From Micromonospora chokoriensis (GTDB lineage Bacteria; Actinomycetota; Actinomycetes; Mycobacteriales; Micromonosporaceae): a stretch of DNA of 64,000 nucleotides. Positions 45,744 through 53,942 of the stretch are shown here, in pieces. The stretch lies in NCBI RefSeq assembly GCF_900091505.1, contig NZ_LT607409.1, positions 4,154,001-4,218,000 on the forward strand, read 5' to 3'. A model generated the notes under the pieces. It saw only the letters and a list, made by a program, of their open reading frames with translations. It ran no database searches and was not told the DNA's origin. Position 1 is the first letter of the stretch. Each line of letters begins with the position of its first letter. A program made the translations under genes and the position numbers.

Positions 45744-45900
45744 GCCCCACCCCACCGCCCCCACCGCTCCCACCCCCACCCGCCCCCACCCGCCCCCGGT
45801 GATCAAGAGGTTTGCGTCATCCGGCACGGCGTGTCGTGACGCAAACCTCTTGATCACCGCGCGGAGGCGGGTGGGGTGGGGGTGGGTGGGTGGGTGGGCC
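45744..45900. repeat. Palindromic element: C-rich arm, 23-bp perfect inverted repeat, G-quadruplex-prone arm
   Basis: Arms 45797-45819 and 45837-45859 are perfect complements (23 bp) with a 17-nt loop, core GATCAAGAGGTTTGCGTCA. The left flank (45744-45797) is nearly all C with single A/G breaks; the right flank (45868-45898) has seven runs of three to five G spaced by single T. The flanks can pair with each other, extending the hairpin, and each strand carries a G4-type motif. It fills the 326-bp gap between two convergent genes and probably also terminates both. A sister element is at 57801-57977. Confidence 0.85.
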
Positions 45901-46028
45901 AGGATGGCGGCGCTTCAGTCGGCGCTCGATTTGCTCGCGGCCGGGCTGAACTGCTCACACGAGGACATGTCGACCTGCCCGAACTATCGCAGTCGGCTCG
46001 CCGAGCTGGTCGAGGTCGGCGGTGGTTG

Positions 46029-47432
46029 CTAGCCGTCGATGCGGGTGATGTTGCGGATCTTGTTGGCGGCGTCCAGGGCGGCCACCTTGTACGCCTCGGC
46101 CAGCGTCGGGTAGTTGAACACGGCGTCGATCAGGTAGTCGATCGTGCCGCCGCAGCCCATGACCGCCTGCCCGATGTGGACGATCTCGGTGGCGGCGGTG
46201 CCGAACACGTGCACCCCGAGCAGCCGGCCGTCGGCGGGGGAGACGAGCAGCTTCAACATGCCGTACGAGTCGCCGACGATCTGGCCACGGGCCAGTTCCC
46301 GGTAACGCGCGATGCCCACCTCGAACGGCGTCGAGCTCTCGGTGAGCTGCGCCTCGGTCTGCCCGACGAAGCTGATCTCCGGGATCGTGTAGATGCCGAT
46401 CGGCTGCAGGCCGTGCATCTCCCGGATCGGCTCGCCGCAGGCGTGCTGCGCGGCCAGCCGACCCTGCTCCATCGAGGTCGACGCCAGGGCGGGAAAGCCG
46501 ATCACGTCGCCGACCGCGTAGATGTTGTCCACTGTCGTGCGGTAGTTGGCGTCCACGGCGATCCGGCCACGCCGGTCCGCCTCCAGCCCCGCCGCCTCCA
46601 GCGCCAGGTCGTCGGTCTGACCCTGTCGGCCGGCGGAGTACATCACCGTGTCCGCGACGATCTTCTTGCCGCTCTTGAGGATGCACAGCGCGGCGGTCTG
46701 GTGCTTCTCGACGGCGGCGACCTCCTCGCCGAAGCGGAACGCCACGGACAGGTCGCGCAGGTGGTACTTCAGCGACTCGACGATCTCCTCGTCGCAGAAG
46801 TCGAGCATCCGTTCGCGCCGTTCGACGACAGTCACCTTGGTGCCCAGGGCGGCGAACATCGAGGCGTACTCCATGCCGATCACTCCGGCGCCGACGACGA
46901 CCATGCTGCGGGGTACGGCCTGGAGGTTGATCACGCCGTCGGAGTCCACGATCGTGCGGTCGTCGAAGTCGACGCTGTCCGGACGGGCCGGCCGGGTGCC
47001 CGCCGCGATGACGATCTTGTCGAAGGTCACCGTGGACTCCCGGCCGGACCCGCCGTCGACCCAGATCGAGTGCGCGTCCGCGAACCGGCCGGTGCCGGTG
47101 ATCATGGCGACCCGGTTGCGGGCGAGCTGGTTGCGGATGACGTCGGTCTGCCTGGTGATGACGTGCTGGGTCCGGGCGGCCAGGTCGCTGACCGTGATCT
47201 CGTCCTTGACCCGGTAGCTGCTGCCGTACAGGTCACGTTGGCTCAGGCCGGTCAGGTAGAGCACGGCCTCGCGCAACGTCTTGGACGGGACCGTGCCGGT
47301 GTTGATGCACACCCCGCCGATCATGTCGCGGCGGTCCACGATGCCGACCCGCCTGCCGAGCTTGGCGGCCGCGATCGCCGCCTTCTGACCGCTGGGACCG
47401 GACCCCAGCACCACCAGGTCGTAGTCATACAT
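46029..47432 (-). CDS. sthA: Soluble pyridine nucleotide transhydrogenase (Si-specific)
   Basis: 467 residues of the pyridine-nucleotide disulfide oxidoreductase fold. FAD loop VVLGSGPSGQ, the GGVCINTGTVPSKTL segment where only one Cys remains (no redox disulfide, as in SthA), NAD loop VVGAGVIGMEYAS, FAD second motif IYAVGDVIG and the dimer domain. It equilibrates NADPH and NADH in the cytoplasm. ATG 47432 places the FAD loop right at the N-terminus. Single gene. Confidence 0.93.
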   Translation of the reverse strand: MYDYDLVVLGSGPSGQKAAIAAAKLGRRVGIVDRRDMIGGVCINTGTVPSKTLREAVLYLTGLSQRDLYGSSYRVKDEITVSDLAARTQHVITRQTDVIRNQLARNRVAMITGTGRFADAHSIWVDGGSGRESTVTFDKIVIAAGTRPARPDSVDFDDRTIVDSDGVINLQAVPRSMVVVGAGVIGMEYASMFAALGTKVTVVERRERMLDFCDEEIVESLKYHLRDLSVAFRFGEEVAAVEKHQTAALCILKSGKKIVADTVMYSAGRQGQTDDLALEAAGLEADRRGRIAVDANYRTTVDNIYAVGDVIGFPALASTSMEQGRLAAQHACGEPIREMHGLQPIGIYTIPEISFVGQTEAQLTESSTPFEVGIARYRELARGQIVGDSYGMLKLLVSPADGRLLGVHVFGTAATEIVHIGQAVMGCGGTIDYLIDAVFNYPTLAEAYKVAALDAANKIRNITRIDG

Positions 47433-47485
47433 ATCCGCTAGCGTCGCAAGATGTCGCGGCGCGCGCCAGACCCCGTAGGTGAGCG

Positions 47486-48508
47486 TTACTCGTCCGCCAC
47501 CTCGCAGAGGCCGCCGTTGAGCGTGACCTCCTGCGGCAGTTGCGTGCCGGAGGCGACGAGGCCGAGCGAGACGCTGCCGCCGGGCGGGATCACCGCGTTG
47601 CGACCGGTGTTGCCCACCCGCAGGTAGCTGTTGGTGGGACGGTCGATGACCTTCGCGCCCCAGATGCCGTGGACCTGCTGGCTGGCCCAGAACCGCCACG
47701 TCATCGTCCACCCGTCGACCGCGGTGGTGCCGGTGTTCGTGACGGTCAGGTGCGCCACGAAACCGTCCGACCACTGCCGCGCGACGGACCGGACCTCGCA
47801 GCTCGGCGGCGGTGGCAGGGTGGTGACGGTGATCGGCGCGGACAGCGGGGACAGGAGGCCGACCTCGTCGCGGGCGCGCACCACGAAGGTGTACGTGGTG
47901 TTCGGCGTCAACCCGCTGATCTGGGCACTGTTGTTGGGCGGGTATTGGGAGACGTCGCGGACCAGTGTGAGAGCGCCGCCGGCGTCCACCCGGAACACCT
48001 CGTACCGTTCGAGCACCACGTTGTCCACGGAGTGCGCCCAGCGCAGCCGGACCACCGTGGCGGTGACGTCGAACGCCACCGGTTGACCCGGCGCGCCCGG
48101 CGGTTGGTCGTCCCCCGGTGGCATGGTCAACCGTAGGGGCCCGCTCGACGGGGAGCCGTTGCCGGCCGCGTCCAGCGCCGACACGAAGAAGGTGTACGTG
48201 CGCGACGGCCGCAGGCCGGTGATCCGAATGCTGTTGGTGTCGGTCGACCAGGTCAGGCCGCTGTCCTCGAACCGTGCGGAGACCGGGTAACGGACCACCC
48301 CCACGTTGTCGGTCGAGGGCGCCCAGGTCAAGTCGACCGAGGTGGTGTCGATGGCGGTGACGGTGATCGGGCCGGGGGCGGTGGGGGGCTGGGTGTCCGC
48401 CGCCGCGTACGCCGGGGTCGCGCCTGTCGCCACCACCGCCGCGGTGAGCGTGCAGGCGGCCAGTGCGGCTGCCCGGGACCGGACGCCGCGCCACGGATGA
48501 TCACGCAT
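47486..48508 (-). CDS. Secreted protein with two FN3 domains and CBM2, no enzyme domain
   Basis: 340 residues: signal peptide ending YAA, FN3 domain 1 (DTQPPTAPGPITVTAIDTTS ... GLRPSRTYTFFVSALD), FN3 domain 2 (DDQPPGAPGQPVAFDVTA ... GLTPNTTYTFVVRARD), a PPPP hinge and a CBM2 with two Cys (CEVRSVARQW ... GGLCEVADE). No catalytic domain precedes them, so it may be a polysaccharide-binding helper or the remnant tail of a larger chitinase/cellulase-type enzyme. The intact signal peptide argues that it is made and exported. Last gene before the transhydrogenase. Confidence 0.88.
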   Translation of the reverse strand: MRDHPWRGVRSRAAALAACTLTAAVVATGATPAYAAADTQPPTAPGPITVTAIDTTSVDLTWAPSTDNVGVVRYPVSARFEDSGLTWSTDTNSIRITGLRPSRTYTFFVSALDAAGNGSPSSGPLRLTMPPGDDQPPGAPGQPVAFDVTATVVRLRWAHSVDNVVLERYEVFRVDAGGALTLVRDVSQYPPNNSAQISGLTPNTTYTFVVRARDEVGLLSPLSAPITVTTLPPPPSCEVRSVARQWSDGFVAHLTVTNTGTTAVDGWTMTWRFWASQQVHGIWGAKVIDRPTNSYLRVGNTGRNAVIPPGGSVSLGLVASGTQLPQEVTLNGGLCEVADE

Positions 48509-48597
48509 GGTTGATCGCCTCGCCTTCGGGTGAGCGCAGCGGACCAGTCATCGACTGACAACGATGGTAGGCGAGTGGCCGTCGCGCCGTTGTCCCG

Positions 48598-49236
48598 TCA
48601 ACCGACGAGGCGGCGTTCCCAGGCCCAGGCGGCGATCTCGACCCGGTTGCGGGCCTTGAGCTTCATCTGGACGCTGGCCAGGTGGGTCTTGACGGTGCCG
48701 ACGGCGATGAAGAGCCGGGCGGCGATCTCGGCGTTGGTCAGGCCTCGGGCGACGAGCTTCACCACGTCGAGTTCCCGTGGGGACAGCGCGGCGTCGTCAT
48801 AGGCCGGAGCGGGTGAGCTGAGGTGCTCCAACAGCCGCACCGTGATGGACGGGCTGATCAGCGCGTCACCCGAGACGGCAGCGCGGACCGCCTCGACGAG
48901 CAGGGCCGGGCCGGAGTCCTTGAGCAGGAAACCGCAGGCGCCGTTGGACAGGGCGGTGTGCACGTACTCGTCCAGGTCGAAGGTCGTCACCACGACCACC
49001 CGGACCGGGTCGGCGACGCCCGGCCCGGCGAGCAGCCGCAGCGCTTCGAGGCCGTCGAGGCGGGGCATCCGGATGTCGAGCAGCACCACGTCCGGGCGCA
49101 ACCGCCGGGCTAACTCCACGGCGACGACCCCGTCGGCGGCCTCGCCGACGACCGTCATGTCCGCCTGCGCCCCGATGATCATCCCGAAGCCCGTGCGGAC
49201 CATCGCCTGGTCGTCGGCGATCAGCACCCGGATCAT
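48598..49236 (-). CDS. NarL/FixJ-family response regulator
   Basis: 212 residues: receiver with D8/D9, phosphoacceptor D54 (VVLLDIRMPRLDG), T and K (KDSGPA) and a LuxR helix-turn-helix (LSPRELDVVKLVARGLTNAE). Its start overlaps the kinase stop by 4 bp. Divergent to the ABC exporter at 50577, which it probably controls. Confidence 0.93.
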   Translation of the reverse strand: MIRVLIADDQAMVRTGFGMIIGAQADMTVVGEAADGVVAVELARRLRPDVVLLDIRMPRLDGLEALRLLAGPGVADPVRVVVVTTFDLDEYVHTALSNGACGFLLKDSGPALLVEAVRAAVSGDALISPSITVRLLEHLSSPAPAYDDAALSPRELDVVKLVARGLTNAEIAARLFIAVGTVKTHLASVQMKLKARNRVEIAAWAWERRLVG

Positions 49237-50429
49237 CGACCCACCTGCAACGGGAACGCGGCGTCGAGCACCCAGCCGCCGGCGACGCCCGGTCCGGCGC
49301 TGATCGTGCCGCCGAGGGCTCGTACCCGCTCGGTCAGGCCGATCAGGCCGAAGCCGTGCCCCCGCGCCGGGGCGGTGCGCGGCGACGCGCCGTCGTCAGC
49401 CACCCGGACCAACAACCAGTCCGGGGTACGACGCACCGCCACCTCCACCGACCGGGCGTCCGGCGCGTGCTGCCGGGTGTTGGTCAGCCCCTCCATCACC
49501 ACCCGGTACGCCGAGGTCGACACCTCCACCGGCAGCCCACCCAGGTCGCCCTCGACGTGCAGCCGGGCCGGCGCATTCGCTGCACCGTTGAACCCCGTCA
49601 CCAGCGGCGCCAACTCGCCCACCCCGGCCAGTGGGGTCAGCGGCGCGTCCGGTGGCGCGTTCGGGTTCCGCAGGATGCCGACCATCCGCCGCATCGAGGC
49701 CATCGTCTCCGCACCGGCCCGTTCGATCTGCTCCAGGGCGACGATCACCCGTTGTGGGTCCTGCTCGGCGACGAACCGGGCGCCCTGCGCCTGCACCACG
49801 ATCCCGGTCACGTGGTGGGCGATGAAGTCGTGCAGGTCCCGGGCGAACTCGGCGCGCTGCTCGGCCCGCACCAGCGCGATCGCCCGCTCCCGCCCGGCGG
49901 CGACGATCCGCAGGTAGAGCCCCACCCCGGCGGCGCCGGCCGCGGCGATCACCTGGAGCAGACCGAAGATCACCAGCAGGTTCTCGGTGCCGACACGCAG
50001 CGGCAACGCGGCGACGGCGAGCCCGGCGGCCGCCGCCGCCCACGGGGCGAGCCGGGGCGCGCCCCAGCGGCTCACCACGAAGACCACGCCGATCAGCCCG
50101 GCCGACTCGGCCAGCCCCCAGGTGCGGGCGAGCAGGATTCCGCCGCCTCCGGAGACGAGCACCACCCCTGCGGTCACGGCCAGTGAGGCGGCGGCGAGCG
50201 CCAGCGCGGCCACCGGCAGCCGGTGGGAATCCGGTCGGTGCACCGGCAGCCAGAGGGGCACCGTCGCCACCGCCAACAGCATGGGCACGAGCATCAGCAG
50301 GAGAGCGACGATGCCGCGGTCGTCCGCCGTGCCGGCCGCGAAGTCGAAGAGGGCGAGCAGGCCGAAGGCCGCCAGCCCGGCCGCCTGGGCCAGGCGTACC
50401 CACAAACGTCGAAGATCCGGCGCGCTCAT
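49233..50429 (-). CDS. Sensor histidine kinase (HisKA_3, NarX/DesK type)
   Basis: 398 residues. About six membrane helices form the N-terminal half, a compact sensor with little outside loop; then the HisKA_3 box ARDLHDFIAHHVTGI and a degenerate HATPase with VADDGAS and GHGFGLIGLTERV. Partner of the overlapping regulator. Kinases of this membrane-sensing form commonly sit next to ABC exporters in actinobacteria and respond to membrane-active drugs; that is family knowledge, not shown here. ATG 50429 (GTG 50435 possible). Confidence 0.92.
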   Translation of the reverse strand: MSAPDLRRLWVRLAQAAGLAAFGLLALFDFAAGTADDRGIVALLLMLVPMLLAVATVPLWLPVHRPDSHRLPVAALALAAASLAVTAGVVLVSGGGGILLARTWGLAESAGLIGVVFVVSRWGAPRLAPWAAAAAGLAVAALPLRVGTENLLVIFGLLQVIAAAGAAGVGLYLRIVAAGRERAIALVRAEQRAEFARDLHDFIAHHVTGIVVQAQGARFVAEQDPQRVIVALEQIERAGAETMASMRRMVGILRNPNAPPDAPLTPLAGVGELAPLVTGFNGAANAPARLHVEGDLGGLPVEVSTSAYRVVMEGLTNTRQHAPDARSVEVAVRRTPDWLLVRVADDGASPRTAPARGHGFGLIGLTERVRALGGTISAGPGVAGGWVLDAAFPLQVGR

Positions 50430-50576
50430 GGTGACCCAGCGTAGCCAACCGGGCGGGGGTGGCAGATCGGCCGAAAGACAGACCCGGCGAGGGCGATACC
50501 CGGCCCCGGGCCGATGTGCCCACCCGCCGACGACGGCGAGGCTTGCCGCTGTCACATCGCAGCCACTGGAGGAACA

Positions 50577-51335
50577 ATGACGACCCACGCCCCGCCGGAG
50601 ACCAGCCACGCCGCGGTCACCGCGGTCGACTTGGTGAAGGTGTACGGCAGCGGCGACACCGCCGTCCGTGCCCTGGACGGCGTGTCGGTCGGCTTCGGCC
50701 GCGCCGAGTTCACCGCGATCATGGGTTCGTCCGGGTCCGGCAAGTCGACACTGATGCACTGCCTCGCCGGTCTCGACACCGCCACCTCGGGACGTGTCCT
50801 GCTCGGCGGCACCGAGCTGACCGGTCAGTCGGACCGGACGCTGACCCGGGTACGGCGGGAGCGGATCGGGTTCGTCTTCCAGTCCTTCAACCTGCTGCCG
50901 CAGCTCACCGCCGCGCAGAACATCACACTGCCGCTGGACCTCGGCGGCCGCAAGCCCGACGCCGACCTGCTGGCCCGCCTGGTCGACGAGTTGGGGCTCG
51001 CGCAACGGTTGGGTCACCGGCCCAGCGAGCTGTCCGGCGGCCAGCAGCAGCGGGTCGCGCTGGCCCGGGCCCTGGTGGCGCGGCCCGAGGTGGTCTTCGC
51101 CGACGAGCCGACCGGCAACCTCGACTCCCGCTCCGGCGCGGAGGTGCTCAGCATCCTGCGCGACTCGGTACGCGACCTCGGTCAGACCGTCGTCATGGTG
51201 ACCCACGATCCGATCGCCGCCGCGTACGCCGACCGGGTGGTGCTGCTCGCCGACGGGCGGATCGCCGGGGAGATCGACAAGCCGGACCAGGTGTCGGTCA
51301 CCGACGCGCTTCGTGATCTGGCGGCCCGCGCATGA
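50577..51335 (+). CDS. ABC exporter ATPase (MacB/LolD-like)
   Basis: 252 residues: Walker A MGSSGSGKST, Q-loop FVFQSFNLLPQLTA, signature LSGGQQQR, Walker B VVFADEPTGNLDS and H-loop VTHD; the FNLLP and DEPTGNLD motifs mark the MacB/LolD/FtsE branch. GGAGGA lies 4 nt before ATG 50577. It overlaps the permease gene by 4 bp and is divergent from the two-component pair. Confidence 0.94.
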   Translation: MTTHAPPETSHAAVTAVDLVKVYGSGDTAVRALDGVSVGFGRAEFTAIMGSSGSGKSTLMHCLAGLDTATSGRVLLGGTELTGQSDRTLTRVRRERIGFVFQSFNLLPQLTAAQNITLPLDLGGRKPDADLLARLVDELGLAQRLGHRPSELSGGQQQRVALARALVARPEVVFADEPTGNLDSRSGAEVLSILRDSVRDLGQTVVMVTHDPIAAAYADRVVLLADGRIAGEIDKPDQVSVTDALRDLAARA

Positions 51336-53863
51336 GGGCGACGGTGTTGCGTACCCAGACGAGCGCCGCGGCGCGGCGGCCCGGCCGGCTGATCCTGACC
51401 GGCCTCGCGATCCTGGTCGCGTCGTTCGTCGTCTTCGGCACCGTGCTGGTGCAGCAGATCACCGAACGCACCGTGCGGGACAACCTCAGCGGCACCCCGG
51501 CCGCCACCGACCTGGTGATCGGCAGCACCGACGTGCCGCCACCCACTGTGAAGGACGTGCAGCAGATCCGGGCGGTGCCCGGCGTTGCCGAGGCGGTGGC
51601 CCGGGTGTCGACCGGCATCTCGGTCGGCGAGGGCTACCTCAACCTGTCGGCGGACCCGGGCACCGGTCCGCTGAGCACGGTCCGGGTGATCGAGGGGCGC
51701 TACCCGGACCAGCCCGGCGAGATCGCCGTCACGCCGAGGACCGCCGAGCGGCTCGGACTCTCGGTCGGCACCACGACCACCGGCACCGGCGGTGAACTCA
51801 CAGCGCCCGCCCGGCTCACGGTGACCGGCATCGTCGACACCGCTGTCGACGCCGGCTACGACGCGTACGCCCCGGAGAGCGCCGTGATCGGCTGGGCGCG
51901 CCTGACGGCTGTGGAGCGGGTCGACGTGCGCGTGGTCCCCGGCGTCTCGGCGGATGCCGTCCGGCAACGGGTGACGGCTGCGGCGGGCGACCAGCCGATC
52001 CGGACCGGCGCGGAGGTACGCCAGGCGGAGGCCGACGCGGCGGCCGAAGAGGTCGGGAAGCTCTTCATCCTGGTCGGCGTCTTCGTCTCGATCGCTGTCG
52101 TCGCTGCGGCGCTGGTGGTCACCTCGACCTTCCGCATCGTCTTCGCCCAGCGGATGCGGCAACTCGCGTTGCTGCGGGCCGTCGGCGCGAACCGGGGCAC
52201 CCTGGTCGGGGCGTTGACCGCCGAGGGGGCCCTGACCGGGCTGGCCGCCGGCGTCGTCGGGGTCGGCGGCGCCAGCGCCCTCGGGTACGCGTTGCCGGCG
52301 ATCCTGCGTGCGTCCGGCATGGCGGTCTCCTCGCCGGGCCTGCCGGTGACGACGGCGGTGTCGGTGGTGCTCGGCGCCATCGTGGTCACCGTGCTGGCCG
52401 TCCTGGCGCCGGCGTTCTCGGCAGCCCGGGTCTCTCCGCTGGAGGCGCTGCGCGCGGCGAGCACCACGGCGGGACGACGGGGCATCGGGGTGCAGCGCCT
52501 GGTGTCCGGGCTGCTCCTGGCCGTCGGCGCGGTGCTGGCCGCGGTGGGGACGTTCAGTCAGCTGCCGAAGCCGGAGCAGTCGAACTACGACCCGACGCTT
52601 CCGCTGCTGATGCTGGTCGCGTCGGGCGGGATGGCGTTCTTCGCGCTGGTGGCGCTCGGGCCGCTGCTGGTGCGGCCGGTGCTGGCAGTGGTGGGTTGGC
52701 CGTTGCGTCAGCTCGGACCACTCGGGCGGATGGCTGTCGGCGGGATCGGCGGGGCGCCGCGCCGGGCGGCAGCGGTCTCCGTGGTGGTCGCGCTCGGCGT
52801 GACCCTGATCTCCGGGGTGGTCATCGGCGGTGCGTCGCTCCAGGTGCTCACCGACCGTGAGATGGCATTGTCCGCGCCGACCGACTTCGAGGTCACCAGC
52901 ACCGAGGGGACCCTGCCGGCGGGTGTCGTTACCCGGGCCGAGGCGGAGCGCGCGGCGCTGGTCCGGGTCGTGCCGTACCGACGGCTCGACGACGTGACGC
53001 TGCTGCGCGGCGCGAACAAGATCGGCAACGTCGAGTCCGGCTACCCGACCAACGACCTGGATCTGGCGGCATTGCCGAATACCGGGAAACTGGACGTGGC
53101 CCAGGGTTCGTTGGCCGATCGTGGCCCGGGGCGGATCGTGGTCAACAGCTGGGTCGCCCGGGACGCGGGTCTGCGGGCCGGAGACACCGTCACGCTCGCC
53201 CGCGTCGGGCGCACCGTCGACGTGCGGGTGGCGGCGGTGCTGCCCGGTGACGGCCCGCTGCACGCCGGCATCCTGGCCGACCGGGGTGACCTCGACCGGC
53301 TCGGCGCGCCGACGGCGTACACCGGTCTGCTGGCCGACGCGGCAGTTGCCGGCGAGGACGGCCGCACCGCCGGTGTGCGGGCGCTGCGGCAGGCGATCGG
53401 GGACGCCGACGGGGTGGGCCTCGCGGTGCTCGCCGACGAACGGGACCGCACCGACGCCCTGGTCCGGACACTGATCTGGATCGGTCTCGGTCTGGTCGGG
53501 CTGACAGTGCTGATCGCTGTCGTCGGCGTGGGTTCCACGACCGCGCTGTCGGTGGTGGAGCGCATCCGCGAGTCCGGGTTGCTTCGGGCGATCGGCCTGT
53601 CCCGGACCGGCCTGCGCACCATGCTGACCGTCGAGTCCGGCCTCTACGGGGTGATCGGCGCGACCATCGGCCTGCTGATCGGTGTCCCGTACGGCTGGTT
53701 GGCGATCCAGACCCTCGGGATCAACGCGCCGCTGACGGTGCCGGTGCTGCCGCTGGTCGGGCTCTTCGTGGCACTGGTCGGGCTGACCGCGTCGGCCGGG
53801 GTGCTGCCGGCCCGCCGGGCCTCGCGGGTCAGCCCGGTGGTGGCCCTGGGAGCCGACGGCTGA
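51332..53863 (+). CDS. FtsX/MacB-like ABC exporter permease
   Basis: 843 residues with one N-terminal helix, a large outside domain, three helices (FtsX domain 1, ~240-370), a second outside domain and a second FtsX domain at the C-terminus (VGVGSTTALSVVERIRESGL...). This double-FtsX form is common in actinobacteria. It probably moves or pulls on a lipid-like or peptide substrate in the membrane rather than importing; together with its regulators it looks like an antimicrobial-response unit. Confidence 0.93.
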   Translation: MRATVLRTQTSAAARRPGRLILTGLAILVASFVVFGTVLVQQITERTVRDNLSGTPAATDLVIGSTDVPPPTVKDVQQIRAVPGVAEAVARVSTGISVGEGYLNLSADPGTGPLSTVRVIEGRYPDQPGEIAVTPRTAERLGLSVGTTTTGTGGELTAPARLTVTGIVDTAVDAGYDAYAPESAVIGWARLTAVERVDVRVVPGVSADAVRQRVTAAAGDQPIRTGAEVRQAEADAAAEEVGKLFILVGVFVSIAVVAAALVVTSTFRIVFAQRMRQLALLRAVGANRGTLVGALTAEGALTGLAAGVVGVGGASALGYALPAILRASGMAVSSPGLPVTTAVSVVLGAIVVTVLAVLAPAFSAARVSPLEALRAASTTAGRRGIGVQRLVSGLLLAVGAVLAAVGTFSQLPKPEQSNYDPTLPLLMLVASGGMAFFALVALGPLLVRPVLAVVGWPLRQLGPLGRMAVGGIGGAPRRAAAVSVVVALGVTLISGVVIGGASLQVLTDREMALSAPTDFEVTSTEGTLPAGVVTRAEAERAALVRVVPYRRLDDVTLLRGANKIGNVESGYPTNDLDLAALPNTGKLDVAQGSLADRGPGRIVVNSWVARDAGLRAGDTVTLARVGRTVDVRVAAVLPGDGPLHAGILADRGDLDRLGAPTAYTGLLADAAVAGEDGRTAGVRALRQAIGDADGVGLAVLADERDRTDALVRTLIWIGLGLVGLTVLIAVVGVGSTTALSVVERIRESGLLRAIGLSRTGLRTMLTVESGLYGVIGATIGLLIGVPYGWLAIQTLGINAPLTVPVLPLVGLFVALVGLTASAGVLPARRASRVSPVVALGADG

Positions 53864-53893
53864 GCACCGCCACGGGTCGGCGCCGCGGCGCCG

Positions 53894-53931
53894 CGAACGA
53901 CCCCCGGCGCGAGCGCGCCGGGGGTCGTTCG
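53894..53931. terminator. Bidirectional hairpin terminator
   Basis: A perfect 17-bp stem (53894-53910 with 53915-53931), loop GAGC, between the convergent permease and phytase-like genes. Confidence 0.9.
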
Positions 53932-53942
53932 GAACAGGGGTG

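Noticed and set aside
49396..50577. Long second frame on the same strand as the kinase at 49233-50429
   Set aside because: Low-complexity Arg/Gly translation, a shadow of the high-GC kinase gene.
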